Shown: positions 15,998 to 25,546, counted from the first letter of the stretch. The stretch: 45,143 bases of DNA from an uncultured bacterium (GCA_946188155.1 CAMHUC010000026.1:1-45143), one strand, 5' to 3'. Numbers and translations: made by a program. The notes: a model not told the origin generated them from the letters alone.

Positions 15998-16022
15998 AAA
16001 TAGTAAATCCGTAAATAGTAAA
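15998..16022 (+). repeat. GTAAATCCGTAAATAG repeat, copy 2
   Basis: TAAATAGTAAATCCG followed by TAAATAGTAAATA fills the lysS-gpsA gap and ends 8 bases before the gpsA TTG start. It places an in-frame TAA at 16019 just ahead of gpsA. Confidence 0.8.
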
Positions 16023-16030
16023 TATCAAAG

Positions 16031-17026
16031 TTGTACGACTGCGGAAAGATAGCAATTATCGGAGGCGGTAGTTGGGCGACAGCCATTGCCAAGATTGTGG
16101 TAGGCCACACCCACCACATTGGCTGGTATATGCGTCGCGATGACCGTATCGACGAGTTCCGGCGGTTAGGCCACAACCCCGCCTATCTCACGAGTGTTCA
16201 TTTTGACACCAGCGAGATACTGTTCGAGAGCGACATCAACCGCATCGCCCAGCAGTTCGACACACTGGTTTTCGTCACCCCCTCGCCCTACCTGAAGGGG
16301 CACCTGAAGAAGCTGAAGACGCGGATTCGTGACAAGTTTGTCATTACGGCAATCAAGGGCATCGTGCCCGACGAGAACCTTGTCTGCTCCGAGTACTTTC
16401 ATCAGGTGTTCGATGTGCCCTACAGCAATCTTGCATGCATTGGGGGACCCTCCCATGCTGAGGAGGTGGCCCTCGAACGGCTCTCATACCTTACCGTGGG
16501 GTGCGCCGACCGCGAGAAGGCCCAGGCTTTTGCCGACGTGCTCAGCAGCGAGTACATCAAGACCAAAACATCCACCGATGTCATCGGCATCGAGTACTCC
16601 TCGGTGCTGAAGAACGTCTATGCCATTGCCGCCGGCATCTGCAACGGACTGAAGTACGGCGACAACTTCCAGGCTGTGCTCATGGCCAATGCCGTGCAGG
16701 AGATGAACCGTTTCCTCACGGCTGTCCATCCCATTGAACGCAATGCCTACGATTCTGTCTACCTGGGCGACCTGCTGGTCACTGGCTACAGCAATTTCTC
16801 GCGTAACCGTACATTCGGCACCATGATTGGCAAGGGCTACTCCGTGAAGTCGGCACAGATAGAGATGGAGATGATAGCCGAGGGTTTCTTCGGCACAAAG
16901 TGCATGAAGGAGATTAACCGTCACTGGCATGTTAATATGCCTATCCTCGATGCCGTCTACAACATACTCTATGAGCGCATCTCACCGCAGATTGAGATTA
17001 AGTTGCTCACCGACTCGTTCAGATAA
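16031..17026 (+). CDS. gpsA: Glycerol-3-phosphate dehydrogenase [NAD(P)+]
   Basis: 331 residues. The NAD(P) loop [15 protein letters not shown] is at residues 7-21, followed by [27 protein letters not shown] and the catalytic-lysine segment [14 protein letters not shown]. The enzyme makes sn-glycerol-3-phosphate for phospholipids. The start must be the TTG at 16031: an in-frame TAA lies at 16019, no ATG or GTG lies between, and the next ATG falls after the dinucleotide-binding loop. The gene lies between lysS and pgi on the same strand. Length is normal for GpsA. Confidence 0.95.
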   Translation: MYDCGKIAIIGGGSWATAIAKIVVGHTHHIGWYMRRDDRIDEFRRLGHNPAYLTSVHFDTSEILFESDINRIAQQFDTLVFVTPSPYLKGHLKKLKTRIRDKFVITAIKGIVPDENLVCSEYFHQVFDVPYSNLACIGGPSHAEEVALERLSYLTVGCADREKAQAFADVLSSEYIKTKTSTDVIGIEYSSVLKNVYAIAAGICNGLKYGDNFQAVLMANAVQEMNRFLTAVHPIERNAYDSVYLGDLLVTGYSNFSRNRTFGTMIGKGYSVKSAQIEMEMIAEGFFGTKCMKEINRHWHVNMPILDAVYNILYERISPQIEIKLLTDSFR

Positions 17027-17064
17027 ATTTAATTTCTAACCCAATAATTAAAACAAAACAGAAA

Positions 17065-18420
17065 ATGAGTAACATTAAACTTGACATCACAAAGGCTGCT
17101 TGCTTCCTCGAGGCAGGCGCAGTGGAGGCTTTTGAGCCGAAAGTAAAGGCTGCCCAGCAGGCCCTGGAGGACGGGACATGTCCTGGCAACGACTTCCTCG
17201 GCTGGCTCCATCTGCCCAGTAGCATCACACCCGCATTCCTCGACGAGCTTCAGCAGACTGCCGACGTGCTCCGCCAGAACTGCGAGGCCATCGTCGTGGC
17301 CGGCATCGGAGGCTCCTACCTCGGTGCGCGCGCCGTCATTGAGGCCCTGAGCAATTCGTTCGGCTGGCTCGTTCAGGACAAGCAGAACCCCACCATCCTC
17401 TTCGCCGGCAATAACATTGGCGAGGACTATCTCTACGAACTGACTACCTATCTGAAGGACAAGAAGTTCGGCGTCATCAATATCTCCAAGTCGGGTACCA
17501 CCACAGAGACCGCCCTCACCTTTCGTCTGCTGAAGAAGCAGTGCGAGCAGCAGCGCGGCAAGGAGGAGGCACGCAAGGTCATCGTGGCCATCACCGACGC
17601 CAAGCGCGGTGCTGCACGCACCTGTGCCGACAAAGAGGGCTACAAGAGCTTCATCATCCCCGACAACGTGGGCGGACGCTTCTCTGTGCTTACCCCGGTA
17701 GGCCTGCTGCCTATCGCTTGTGCAGGATTTAGCATCCGCGAGCTCGTGGCCGGTGCCCAGGACATGGAGAAACAGTGTGGCAAGGACGTGCCCTTTGCCG
17801 AGAACCCCGCCGCCCAGTATGCCGCCGTGCGCAATGGCCTCTACCAGAGCGGCAAGAAGATTGAGATCATGGTCAATTTCCAGCCCAAGCTCCACTTTAT
17901 GAGCGAATGGTGGAAGCAGCTCTACGGAGAGTCCGAAGGTAAGGACAAGAAGGGCATCTTCCCCGCATCAGTAGACTTCACCACCGACCTGCACTCCATG
18001 GGCCAGTGGATTCAGGACGGTGAGCGCACCATCTTCGAGACCGTCATCAGCGTCGAGGAGCCTGAGAAGAAACTGCTCTTCCCCGAGGACGAGGAGAATC
18101 TCGACGGTCTGAACTTCCTGGCCGGCAAGCGTGTCGACGAGGTGAACAAGATGGCAGAGCTGGGTACCCGCCTGGCCCATGTTGACGGTGGCGTGCCCAA
18201 CATCCGCATCTCGATGCCCCGTCTGACGGAGCGTTACCTCGGACAGCTTATCTATTTCTTTGAGATCGGCTGCGGCATCAGCGGCAACGTGCTCGGTGTG
18301 AATCCCTTCAACCAGCCCGGCGTGGAGGCCTACAAGAAGAACATGTTCGCTCTGCTCGACAAACCAGGCTACGAGGCAGATTCGAAGGCTATCAAGGAGC
18401 GTCTGGCCAAGGAGGCATAA
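17065..18420 (+). CDS. pgi: Glucose-6-phosphate isomerase
   Basis: 451 residues, the short bacterial form. Signatures: [19 protein letters not shown] (substrate loop), [17 protein letters not shown] (phosphate-binding SIS motif), [14 protein letters not shown] and the closing [20 protein letters not shown]. It interconverts glucose-6-phosphate and fructose-6-phosphate in glycolysis. ATG 17065 follows an A-rich leader without a clear Shine-Dalgarno site, common in this phylum. Its TAA overlaps the ATG of the next gene by one base, so the two are probably translated in a coupled way. Confidence 0.97.
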   Translation: MSNIKLDITKAACFLEAGAVEAFEPKVKAAQQALEDGTCPGNDFLGWLHLPSSITPAFLDELQQTADVLRQNCEAIVVAGIGGSYLGARAVIEALSNSFGWLVQDKQNPTILFAGNNIGEDYLYELTTYLKDKKFGVINISKSGTTTETALTFRLLKKQCEQQRGKEEARKVIVAITDAKRGAARTCADKEGYKSFIIPDNVGGRFSVLTPVGLLPIACAGFSIRELVAGAQDMEKQCGKDVPFAENPAAQYAAVRNGLYQSGKKIEIMVNFQPKLHFMSEWWKQLYGESEGKDKKGIFPASVDFTTDLHSMGQWIQDGERTIFETVISVEEPEKKLLFPEDEENLDGLNFLAGKRVDEVNKMAELGTRLAHVDGGVPNIRISMPRLTERYLGQLIYFFEIGCGISGNVLGVNPFNQPGVEAYKKNMFALLDKPGYEADSKAIKERLAKEA

Positions 18421-19148
18421 TGTATCGTTTAGCAGTCAAGCAATACTTAGAAAGACACGGCTTTGAGGCGCTTTGCCCCAAAGCCGTGCTCTTCGATATG
18501 GATGGCGTGCTCTACGACTCCATGCCCAACCATGCAAAGGCGTGGCAGCAGTCGATGGCAGCCTTTGGCATCCGAATGAGTGCTGACGATGCCTATGCCA
18601 CTGAGGGCGCGCGTGGTGTGGACACCATTCGGGCGATGGTTCGCCGGCAGCAGGGGCGCACCATCGATGAGGCCGAGGCCCAACGGATGTACGACGAGAA
18701 GAGCCGCGTATTCCACTCACTGCCTGAGGCACCCGTCATGCCGGGCATCCTGGAACTCATGGGCCAGCTGAAAGGCGCTGGCATCCTTTGCTGCGTAGTG
18801 ACGGGCAGCGGCCAGCGTCCTCTTATAGCCCGCATCTTGAAGGATTTCGGCGAGTACGTCAGCGAAACTCGCATTACCACTGCCTATGATGTCAGCCGTG
18901 GCAAGCCTAATGCAGACCCCTATTTGACGGGACTCCGCAAGGCGGGCGGGCTGGAACCCTGGCAGGCCATCGTGGTCGAGAATGCTCCACTCGGAGTCAG
19001 AGCCGGCGTAGCGGCTCGTATCTTCACCGTGGCCGTCAATACAGGCCCCCTGCCGTCACAGGTACTCATAGATGCAGGCTCTGACTTACAGTTCCCCACC
19101 ATGACCGACTTTTCAGCGAATTGGAAGAGCTTAATGGCATCGCTGTAA
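18420..19148 (+). CDS. HAD-superfamily phosphatase, phosphoglucomutase/phosphatase-like
   Basis: 242 residues. HAD motif I AVLFDMDGVLYDSMPNH (nucleophile Asp26, acid/base Asp28), a helical cap, motif II VVTGSGQ, motif III lysine in SRGKPNADPYL and motif IV VVENAPLGVRAG with Glu and Asn in place of the usual Asp pair, a form seen in the beta-phosphoglucomutase group. The start overlaps the pgi stop (TAATG), suggesting a linked role in hexose phosphate metabolism or removal of a side product; the substrate is unknown. Confidence 0.88.
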   Translation: MYRLAVKQYLERHGFEALCPKAVLFDMDGVLYDSMPNHAKAWQQSMAAFGIRMSADDAYATEGARGVDTIRAMVRRQQGRTIDEAEAQRMYDEKSRVFHSLPEAPVMPGILELMGQLKGAGILCCVVTGSGQRPLIARILKDFGEYVSETRITTAYDVSRGKPNADPYLTGLRKAGGLEPWQAIVVENAPLGVRAGVAARIFTVAVNTGPLPSQVLIDAGSDLQFPTMTDFSANWKSLMASL

Positions 19149-19193
19149 TTCTTTTTGTCCCCTAATTGCATGTAGGGTACCCAGTTGTTGCGC

Positions 19194-19649
19194 CTATTCC
19201 TCTGGCGTCTTGTTGATACGGTCATCAATGTTGTCGCCCTCAGTGGGGGCCACGTTCTCCTTGAAATCGGTGATGCCGGCATCGACGAGGATGTTGTACC
19301 AGGAGATGAGCTTCTTGATGTCGCTCACGTGTACGCGGTCTCTGTCCCATTCCGGCAGAACCTTTGTGAAGTATTCCTTGAGTTCGTCGGGCGATGCTTT
19401 TTTCTCGTTGATGCTGGCTCGCTTGCCGTCCTCGAGCTTTTTCACATTGTCGAGCACGTCCATCAGGGGCACGTCGTCGGTCTCGGTAAACATGGCGATG
19501 TCGCCAAGTGATGTGATACGGTCGGTGGCAAACGCAGGCACGCGGCGGTGCTGGGCGTCGAGAGTCTCCACGATGAGGTTGTTCTTGCCACGTGAGAGGA
19601 GTTTGTAGAGGCCGGGCTTACCGGCGATAGCTAAAATTGTCTGTTGCAT
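19194..19649 (-). CDS. DUF5606 domain protein
   Basis: 151 residues, starting MQQTILAIAGKPGLYKLLSR. The opening AIAGKPGLYKL.SRG.NNLIVE is the mark of DUF5606, a small soluble family of Bacteroidetes with no assigned function. The C-terminal third is acidic (APTEGDNIDDRINKTPEE) and probably flexible. The ATG at 19649 overlaps the end of coaE by 19 bases, so the gene is the last of the nusB-yajC-ybbR-coaE operon. Nothing in the sequence points to an enzyme activity. The gene converges on the HAD gene. Confidence 0.85.
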   Translation of the reverse strand: MQQTILAIAGKPGLYKLLSRGKNNLIVETLDAQHRRVPAFATDRITSLGDIAMFTETDDVPLMDVLDNVKKLEDGKRASINEKKASPDELKEYFTKVLPEWDRDRVHVSDIKKLISWYNILVDAGITDFKENVAPTEGDNIDDRINKTPEE

Positions 19650-20224
19650 TGTCTTAAAATTGTATTTAATTGTTTTTCGATATCAGCGATACCATCGTTG
19701 ATGATTTCAAAGTCGGCGCGTCTGATGACCTCATCCTGCTGTAGCTGGCGGTCTATCCACTGCAGGACCTTCTCGCGTGAGATGCCGTCGCGCAGCATTA
19801 CCCGGCGGATTCGTTCCTCGAGTGGGCAGCTGACAGCGATGGTGCAATCTACTAGGCGGTAGGCTCCCGACTCAAATAGTATGGCACTCTCCATCCACAG
19901 CAGTCCACTCTGACGGAAATCTTGGAATACGGCGGGATGTACTATGGCATCGATTGCCTGGGCGTTTTCTTCGGATGCCAAGAGAAACTGTGCAACAGCC
20001 TTTTTGTTGAGCAGGCTGCTGCCATCCGGGTTTCTTGCCGCTGTTTCCTCGATATATGCATCGGGGCCTATGAGGGCGGTGAGCTGGTGGCGTATGTCAG
20101 GCGATGTGGCTATCAGTCGCTTGGCAGCCTTGTCACAGTCGTAAACCTCAAAGCCTCTGGCTTCGACACGTCTGGCCACGTAGCTCTTTCCGCTTCCAAT
20201 ACCGCCGGTGATACCGATTTTCAT
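19631..20224 (-). CDS. coaE: Dephospho-CoA kinase
   Basis: 197 residues from the ATG at 20224. The P-loop IGITGGIGSGKSYVA comes right at the N-terminus, followed by VYDCDKAAKRL, AIDAIVHPAVF and the late helix QQDEVIRRADFEIINDG, all CoaE marks. It phosphorylates the ribose 3'-OH of dephospho-CoA, the last step of coenzyme A synthesis. The open frame extends 32 codons upstream into the ybbR-like gene, but the ATG overlapping that gene's TGA (ATGA) gives the normal CoaE N-terminus. Length is typical. Confidence 0.95.
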   Translation of the reverse strand: MKIGITGGIGSGKSYVARRVEARGFEVYDCDKAAKRLIATSPDIRHQLTALIGPDAYIEETAARNPDGSSLLNKKAVAQFLLASEENAQAIDAIVHPAVFQDFRQSGLLWMESAILFESGAYRLVDCTIAVSCPLEERIRRVMLRDGISREKVLQWIDRQLQQDEVIRRADFEIINDGIADIEKQLNTILRQCNRQF

Positions 20225-21210
20225 TCTGCTGACTGTTCTTCGATGAGATAGTCCACCTGACTGACTGACAGCCTGGCGCGCGAAATGCCCGGCGGGGTAC
20301 TCTTCAGGTAGATGTGGCACTTCTCTGATGGGTTGTTCTTCAATTCATTGTAGTCGGCCACCACCCTGAAGTGGTCGGGCCGCAGATTCCTGAACACACT
20401 GGCACCCGTGACAAAGCTAACCTTTACCTTGGCGGGGAAAGTGCGAAGAGTCTTGCCCTTGGGCATGTTGATGCCCTGCACGGGTATGCCGTCGAGGCTC
20501 TCTTCTGTGAGCACGTCGGTATAGAATCCTACCTTCACTTCTTCCGGCACGGTCTTGATCCCTTTATGCTTGGCAAGCCGACAGTCAATGAGCAGCGTGT
20601 CGCGGAAATTGGCGTAGTTAAGCTGCTCTGTATAGATGACGTTGATACTGTCGAGCTTCTCTGGCGAAGCATACACGGTGACGCTGTCAGGCCAATAGCC
20701 GACGCCAGAGATGAAATAGAGCTCTTCGGGAATAACTCTTCCGCTCCATCTGACGGGCACGCGCTTCTTGTCGCCGTAGTTGTAGTAGTACTCCAGCTTG
20801 TCGGTCTTGACAACCGTGATGCGCGAGCCGCTGGCCAGCTGCTGGCGGGCCAACTTCTGTAGGTCGGCAGCAGGAACGGTGCAGATGCCGTTGTTGCGGT
20901 TGTACTGCATGTAATTAACCTCGAGATGCGGAAGTGCATTGCCATAGAGATAGGTGACGAGCGTGAATCCCTTGTCGCGGATAGTCATCCTAACGGTGTC
21001 GGTCTCTTCAGAAGTGAGCATCACGTTCTTTGGAACGTTGGTGATGGTGACAGGTATGTCGAAATCGCGCTCGTAGCTCTCATTGAGAGTGAGGAAGAGC
21101 CAGAATGTTCCTGACAGCGCGAGGAAGAACAAGAAGATGAGGAGCTCCTTGTTGGTCTTGCCGAACAGGAAGTCCCTCATAGTTGTTCCAACGTTCCTCG
21201 TGTCGTCCAT
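20221..21210 (-). CDS. YbbR-like domain protein
   Basis: 329 residues. One membrane segment near the N-terminus (LLIFLFFLALSGTFWLFLTL, about 23-42) is followed by a long extracytoplasmic part with YbbR-type repeats: ERDFDIPVTITNVPKNV, the middle VPVRWSG...SVTVYASPEKLDSI and a third unit near LDGIPVQGINMPKG. In Firmicutes the YbbR protein CdaR regulates the c-di-AMP synthase CdaA; no cyclase gene is seen here, so that link is not shown. In this operon it lies between yajC and coaE, with ATGA overlap to coaE. Confidence 0.85.
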   Translation of the reverse strand: MDDTRNVGTTMRDFLFGKTNKELLIFLFFLALSGTFWLFLTLNESYERDFDIPVTITNVPKNVMLTSEETDTVRMTIRDKGFTLVTYLYGNALPHLEVNYMQYNRNNGICTVPAADLQKLARQQLASGSRITVVKTDKLEYYYNYGDKKRVPVRWSGRVIPEELYFISGVGYWPDSVTVYASPEKLDSINVIYTEQLNYANFRDTLLIDCRLAKHKGIKTVPEEVKVGFYTDVLTEESLDGIPVQGINMPKGKTLRTFPAKVKVSFVTGASVFRNLRPDHFRVVADYNELKNNPSEKCHIYLKSTPPGISRARLSVSQVDYLIEEQSAE

Positions 21211-21225
21211 GTGACAGGCCTGTCT

Positions 21226-21546
21226 TTACTTTTGCAGAGGCGTGTTGGCCATGTCCTGGAAAATGCAGCTCTTGTCGACAGTGATAACCACGTCGCGCGC
21301 AATCTTCAGCTCGACAGTGTTCTTGGTCAGGTCGATGCTCTTCACGGTGCCATAGATGCCTCCGCTGGTGACGACCTGGGCACCTTCCTGCAGTTCATTC
21401 TGGAACTTCTGAATGGCCTTCTGCTTCTTCTGTTGCGGCTTGATCATGAAGAAATACATGATGGCGAAGATGGCCACCATCATCAGTATCATGCTCATGC
21501 CGCTGCCTTGTCCTGCTGCCTGTGCAGCCAAAAAAATGCTTATCAT
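21226..21546 (-). CDS. yajC: Preprotein translocase subunit YajC
   Basis: 106 residues with one membrane segment (MSMILMMVAIFAIMYFFMI, about 17-35) directly followed by KPQQKKQKAIQKFQNELQEG and the cytoplasmic core AQVVTSGGIYGTVKSIDLTK. YajC is an accessory subunit of the Sec translocon with SecD and SecF. The ATG at 21546 overlaps the nusB TGA (ATGA), and the ybbR-like gene begins 15 bases after its stop. Length is normal for the family. Confidence 0.95.
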   Translation of the reverse strand: MISIFLAAQAAGQGSGMSMILMMVAIFAIMYFFMIKPQQKKQKAIQKFQNELQEGAQVVTSGGIYGTVKSIDLTKNTVELKIARDVVITVDKSCIFQDMANTPLQK

Positions 21547-22679
21547 ACCTTTTTATTTTTTAATATTGTCCTTGTCTTCGACGCCTTCAAGTCGGCCCTG
21601 GGGTCGTTTTCAAGGCCCGGTTGCCTGACGATGCGCTTGCGGGGAGTGGTCCGTACGGGCTTCTGGGCAGCTGTTTCGTCGCTGGTGCCTTCTTCGGGCA
21701 CTCCTTCTTCTGCGGGCTTGGCGGCCTTCTTGGGTGCTTTCTCCTCCTTCGGCTCAATGTATTTGTTGAGCCTGCCCGTGCTGATCAGGTGGCGTGCGAT
21801 AGCGTCGAGCATGCCGTTGATGTAGCTGCCGCTCTTTCGGGTGGAGTAGAGTTTGGCCAGGTCGACGTATTCGTTGATAGTGACGCTGATGGGAATGTTG
21901 GAAAAGGTCATAATCTCTGCGATGGCTATCTGCATGATGACGATGTCCATGTAGGCCAGCCGCGCCAGGTCCCAGTTGCGCGAGGCCTCGCTCATGTAGT
22001 GCTGGTATTCATCGCTGTTGAGAATCGATGAGCGGAAGAGCTTCCTTGCGAAGTCCTTCTCATCCTCGCTGTCCCACTCGGGCAGCAATTCCTGTTTGTT
22101 TCCATTCTGCTCCTTGAAGCGGTTAATGGTTTTCAAGACGAAGGTGTCAACGATTTCCTTGTCGTCGTTCCAGTACAGACTGCTTTCCTCGAGCAGGCTG
22201 TCGAGTTCTTCGTTCTTCTGGATAAGTGTGCGGTAGATGCGACGCCACAACTCGCGGTCGCTGTCGTAGCTGTCATCCTTACTCTCCATGTATTCCTTAT
22301 ATATATCGCTGCTTTCAATTTGCTCGAGCAGTGAGCTGACGAATTCGGGATGATCGTCCCACGTGCGCTTTTGCGTGCCCACGAAGTCGTTGAGCGTCTT
22401 GTTGCCCTCTATCTGAAGAGCGAAGCGGTTGAGGGTGAATTTCTGAGAGGGTGGTGTCGTCCCCTCTCTCTCTGCGCGCGTTTGCAGCACCTCCAGGCGC
22501 CTGCGCGCCTCTCTCGTTACTGCCACAATGAGTGCCAGCAGATTATTGTATAGGTCATAAGCTTTTGACAGACTGAAGAAAAGTTCCTTCTCTGCCGAGT
22601 CGATGTTCTTGCTGCCGTTCTGATAATAGGCATAGGTTAACTGAACAATCTTCGAACGGATAATCTCTCTGTTAATCAT
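21543..22679 (-). CDS. nusB: Transcription antitermination factor NusB, long Bacteroidetes form
   Basis: 378 residues. The opening MINREIIRSKIVQLTYAYYQ and the later half WDLARLAYMDIVIMQIAIAEI followed by IPISVTINEYVDLAKLYS and FINGMLDAIA-like YINGMLDAIARHL are NusB. E. coli NusB is about 140 residues; here a long helical, acidic insert separates the first helix from the core, as in other Bacteroidetes. From about residue 315 the tail is Lys/Glu/Pro/Ala-rich and then basic (TTPRKRIVRQPG), probably disordered. NusB acts with NusE in antitermination complexes on rRNA operons. First gene of the operon after the promoter at 22733-22763. Confidence 0.93.
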   Translation of the reverse strand: MINREIIRSKIVQLTYAYYQNGSKNIDSAEKELFFSLSKAYDLYNNLLALIVAVTREARRRLEVLQTRAEREGTTPPSQKFTLNRFALQIEGNKTLNDFVGTQKRTWDDHPEFVSSLLEQIESSDIYKEYMESKDDSYDSDRELWRRIYRTLIQKNEELDSLLEESSLYWNDDKEIVDTFVLKTINRFKEQNGNKQELLPEWDSEDEKDFARKLFRSSILNSDEYQHYMSEASRNWDLARLAYMDIVIMQIAIAEIMTFSNIPISVTINEYVDLAKLYSTRKSGSYINGMLDAIARHLISTGRLNKYIEPKEEKAPKKAAKPAEEGVPEEGTSDETAAQKPVRTTPRKRIVRQPGLENDPRADLKASKTRTILKNKKV

Positions 22680-22732
22680 CTCACTTGATGTTTTTTGGGG
22701 GTTTATTATCGATTTTTGTCATTTTACGAATG

Positions 22733-22763
22733 CAAAGTTACACAAAAATCCCTGATGCTGCAA
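22733..22763 (-). promoter_or_regulatory. Promoter of the nusB operon
   Basis: On the minus strand TAACTTTG (22740-22733), with TTG at 22763-22761 upstream at 20-base spacing. The nusB ATG at 22679 lies about 50 bases downstream. Confidence 0.6.
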
Positions 22764-22799
22764 GAATTTGGCCGAAATATTGATGTTTTTTATAAATTA

Positions 22800-22831
22800 T
22801 TTGGCTGATTGGCGAAAAAAGAGTACCTTTG
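22800..22831 (+). promoter_or_regulatory. Promoter of the L25-pth operon
   Basis: TTTGG (22800-22804) and TACCTTTG (22824-22831) at 19-20-base spacing, a near-consensus promoter, divergent from the nusB promoter. The leader to the L25 ATG is about 80 bases. Confidence 0.7.
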
Positions 22832-22919
22832 CACCGCTTTTCCCGAAAGCACAACGAACTATATCGTGTGATGGTGAATTAAGCAAGCATTATTAACAAC
22901 TTAATTTTAGAGTAACACA

Positions 22920-23522
22920 ATGAAAGAAATTAATGTGAAAGGTCAGAAGCGCACCGCCACAGGAAAGAAGGCTTCAAAGGAGCTCCGCAAGGAGGGTATG
23001 GTTCCCTGCAACATCTATGGTGAGAAGCGGGGCGAGAATGGACTGCCCGAGGCTTTTGCCTTTGCTGCCTCGTTCAGCGAGCTGCGCAAGGCTGTCTACA
23101 CTCCCGAGGTGTATGTCGTTAACCTCGACATCGACGGTAAGCAGTCTAAGGCTATCATCAAGGAACTGCAGTTCCACCCGACTACCGATGCCCTGATTCA
23201 CGCCGACTTCTATGAGGTGAACGACACGAAGCCCATCACTATCGGCATTCCCGTGAAACTGAACGGACTGGCACAGGGTGTGCGCGACGGTGGTAAGTTG
23301 AATCTGGCCATCCGTAAGCTCAACGTGACAGCTCCTTACACAAAGATTCCTGAGGTGCTGAACATCGATGTTACCAACCTGCAGCTGGGCAAGGCCATCA
23401 AGGTGGGCTCGCTGAGTTTCGAGGGGCTTGAGATTGCCACATCACCTGAGGTCGTCGTATGCTCTGTGAAGGCTACACGTGCTTCACGTTCTGCTGCAGC
23501 TGCTGCCGATGCTGAGGCTTAA
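22920..23522 (+). CDS. rplY: 50S ribosomal protein L25 / general stress protein Ctc
   Basis: 200 residues, the two-domain (TL5/Ctc) form. The N-terminal 5S rRNA-binding domain starts MKEINVKGQKRTATGKKASK, includes VPCNIYGE, and ends with KAIIKELQFHPTTDALIHAD. The C-terminal beta domain has PITIGIPVKLNGLAQGVRDG and LNIDVTNLQLGKAIKV. The alanine-rich end (SAAAAADAEA) is probably flexible. It binds 5S rRNA in the large subunit. It is the first gene of a plus-strand group with pth and the S4 protein, a common Bacteroidetes order. Confidence 0.96.
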   Translation: MKEINVKGQKRTATGKKASKELRKEGMVPCNIYGEKRGENGLPEAFAFAASFSELRKAVYTPEVYVVNLDIDGKQSKAIIKELQFHPTTDALIHADFYEVNDTKPITIGIPVKLNGLAQGVRDGGKLNLAIRKLNVTAPYTKIPEVLNIDVTNLQLGKAIKVGSLSFEGLEIATSPEVVVCSVKATRASRSAAAAADAEA

Positions 23523-23535
23523 GCAGTTTTCTGGT

Positions 23536-23568
23536 TTCGGTTTACAGTTTACAGTAGATTGTTGACTG
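23536..23568 (+). repeat. Period-7 repeat directly before pth
   Basis: GTTTACA, GTTTACA, GTAGATT, GTTGACT and one G run without a break into the pth ATG at 23569. Confidence 0.6.
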
Positions 23569-24171
23569 ATGGACAAGTACTTGATTGTAGGTCTGGGGAA
23601 TATCGGCCCTGAGTACGAGATGACCCGCCACAATACAGGCTTTATGGTATTGGACGCTTTCGCCAAGGCGTCCAATACTTCTTTTGACGACCGTCGCTAT
23701 GGCTTCCTGGCAGAGACGTCGCTTAAAGGGCGTAAGGTGCTGTTGCTCAAGCCGTCTACATTTATGAACCTCAGTGGCAATGCCGTACGCTATTGGCTGA
23801 ACCATGAGAATATCGACCAGAGCCGTCTGCTTGTCATTAGTGATGAGGTGGCCTTGCCCTTAGGCACATTTCGCCTGAAGGGCAGTGGTTCCAACGGTGG
23901 GCACAATGGCCTGGGGCATATCCAACAGTTGATAGGCCAGAACTATGCACGGCTCCGGATGGGTATTGGCAACGACTTCCCGCATGGCATGCAGATCGAC
24001 TGGGTGCTGGGCCGCTACTCCGAAGAAGAGCTGCAGGCTCTTCAGCCTGCCATCGATATGGCGGTGGACGTGATACGCAGTTTTGTGCTGGCTGGCATTG
24101 ACATCACGATGAACCAGTATAACAAACTCGGCAAGTCGCCTGTGCGGCAGAGTACTCAAAATAATGACTGA
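23569..24171 (+). CDS. pth: Peptidyl-tRNA hydrolase
   Basis: 200 residues. The active-site elements are in place: [21 protein letters not shown] (Asn11 and the catalytic His), [16 protein letters not shown], and [17 protein letters not shown] with [13 protein letters not shown]. It releases tRNA from prematurely dropped peptidyl-tRNAs. The TGA overlaps the next ATG by one base. Inside the gene, GTATTGGACGC (23647-23657) is followed ten bases later by its exact inverse (23668-23678), a strong RNA hairpin about 80 bases into the message. Length is normal. Confidence 0.96.
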   Translation: MDKYLIVGLGNIGPEYEMTRHNTGFMVLDAFAKASNTSFDDRRYGFLAETSLKGRKVLLLKPSTFMNLSGNAVRYWLNHENIDQSRLLVISDEVALPLGTFRLKGSGSNGGHNGLGHIQQLIGQNYARLRMGIGNDFPHGMQIDWVLGRYSEEELQALQPAIDMAVDVIRSFVLAGIDITMNQYNKLGKSPVRQSTQNND

Positions 24172-24557
24172 TGGCTGAAGAGGCAAGGATAGACAAATGG
24201 CTGTGGGCATCGCGCATCTTCAAGACACGCTCTATAGCTGCCGATGCCTGTAAGAATGGGCGTGTCACCATGAATGGTGTTAACGTGAAGCCTTCGCACA
24301 TGGTGAAGGTGGGTGAGACGGTGTCAGTCCGTAAGCCTCCCGTCACTTATTCCTTCCGTATCCTGAAGACTATTGAGCAGAGGGTAGGGGCGAAGCTGCT
24401 GCCTGAGATTTACGAGAACGTGACACCTCAGGATCAGTATGAACTGCTTGAGATGAACCGCATCAGCGGATTTGTTGACCGTGCCCGTGGCACTGGCCGT
24501 CCCACGAAGAAGGAGCGCCGTGCGATGGATGCATTCTTAAATTTAGAAGACTTATGA
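24171..24557 (+). CDS. S4-domain RNA-binding protein, Hsp15-like
   Basis: 128 residues. An S4 domain fills residues 4-60 (RIDKWLWASRIFKTRSIAAD, then NGRVTMNGVNVKPS), with a basic C-terminus. In E. coli the homolog Hsp15 (HslR) binds stalled 50S subunits carrying peptidyl-tRNA, which suits its position right after pth. The start overlaps the pth stop (TGATG) and its end overlaps the exchanger start (ATGA), so the three genes look translationally coupled. Confidence 0.9.
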   Translation: MAEEARIDKWLWASRIFKTRSIAADACKNGRVTMNGVNVKPSHMVKVGETVSVRKPPVTYSFRILKTIEQRVGAKLLPEIYENVTPQDQYELLEMNRISGFVDRARGTGRPTKKERRAMDAFLNLEDL

Positions 24558-25546
24558 CACTGCTGAACATATTCTATATCATTATCGGCGTGGCCCTCGT
24601 CATTTGGGGGGCTGACCGTCTGACGGAGGGTGCTTCCTCGCTGGCACGCGGGATGCACGTGCCCGAGATAGTTATCGGACTGACCATCGTTGCCGCAGGA
24701 ACCTCGGCACCAGAACTGTTCGTCAGCCTGATGTCGGCGCTGAAAGGCAGTCCTGATCTGGCCGTTGGTAACGTGGTGGGTTCCAATATCTTCAACGTGA
24801 TGCTCATCGTGGGATGTTCGGCTCTGGTGGCACCCATAGCCATCAGCAAGTCGACGGTTAAGAAAGATATTCCCTTCGCCGTGGGGGCTTCCCTGTTATT
24901 GTTCATCATGTGTCTTGACGGCCTTGACTCTCCTCACTTGTGGGGCAACGAACTTAGTCGCTCCGACGGCTTGATTCTGCTGGCTGGCTTTGCCGGCTTT
25001 ATGTTCTACACCTTCAGTGAGGTCGAGAAGAAGGGTGGCTTCGATGAAGTCATTGCCAACGGTACTCCAAGTCAGGAGACCAAAGTTGTGGTCAAGTCCA
25101 ACAAGTGGATTAACCTGGGGTGGATGGCTGTCGGACTCGCCTGCCTGATAGTAGGCAGTGACCTGTTTGTCGATGCTGCCAGCTATGTGGCCTACCGCTT
25201 CGGCATGCGTCCCAGCGTGGTGGGCCTGACCATCGTGGCTGGGGGAACGTCGCTGCCCGAGCTGGCTACCAGTATCGTCGCTGCCCGTAAGGGTCAGGCA
25301 GGACTGGCCATTGGCAATGCCATCGGCTCCAACGTGTTCAACATACTGCTTATCCTCGGCCTGACGGCTGTCATCCACCCTATGCGTATCATGGGTATCA
25401 ACGTCATCGACCTGTCGATGATGCTTATCAGCATTGGGCTGCTGTGGATGTTCTCATTTACGAAGTACACCGTTTCGCGTCAGGAGGGTGTAATGCTGAT
25501 AGCTGGTTTTCTGGCTTATATGGCCTGGCTGTTTTACCTGCTGTAA
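24554..25546 (+). CDS. Calcium/sodium antiporter (YrbG/CaCA family)
   Basis: 330 residues, about ten membrane segments in two inverted halves. The duplicated ion-binding motifs are VAAGTSAPELFVSLMSAL with NVVGSNIFNVMLIVG in the first half and VAGGTSLPELATSIVAA with NAIGSNVFNILLILG in the second, which identifies the CaCA exchanger superfamily. A polar loop (GGFDEVIANGTPSQETKVVV) joins the halves. It likely exports calcium in exchange for sodium across the inner membrane. The start overlaps the S4 gene by four bases. There is no membrane-related logic with the upstream genes; the grouping may only share transcription. Confidence 0.92.
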   Translation: MTLLNIFYIIIGVALVIWGADRLTEGASSLARGMHVPEIVIGLTIVAAGTSAPELFVSLMSALKGSPDLAVGNVVGSNIFNVMLIVGCSALVAPIAISKSTVKKDIPFAVGASLLLFIMCLDGLDSPHLWGNELSRSDGLILLAGFAGFMFYTFSEVEKKGGFDEVIANGTPSQETKVVVKSNKWINLGWMAVGLACLIVGSDLFVDAASYVAYRFGMRPSVVGLTIVAGGTSLPELATSIVAARKGQAGLAIGNAIGSNVFNILLILGLTAVIHPMRIMGINVIDLSMMLISIGLLWMFSFTKYTVSRQEGVMLIAGFLAYMAWLFYLL

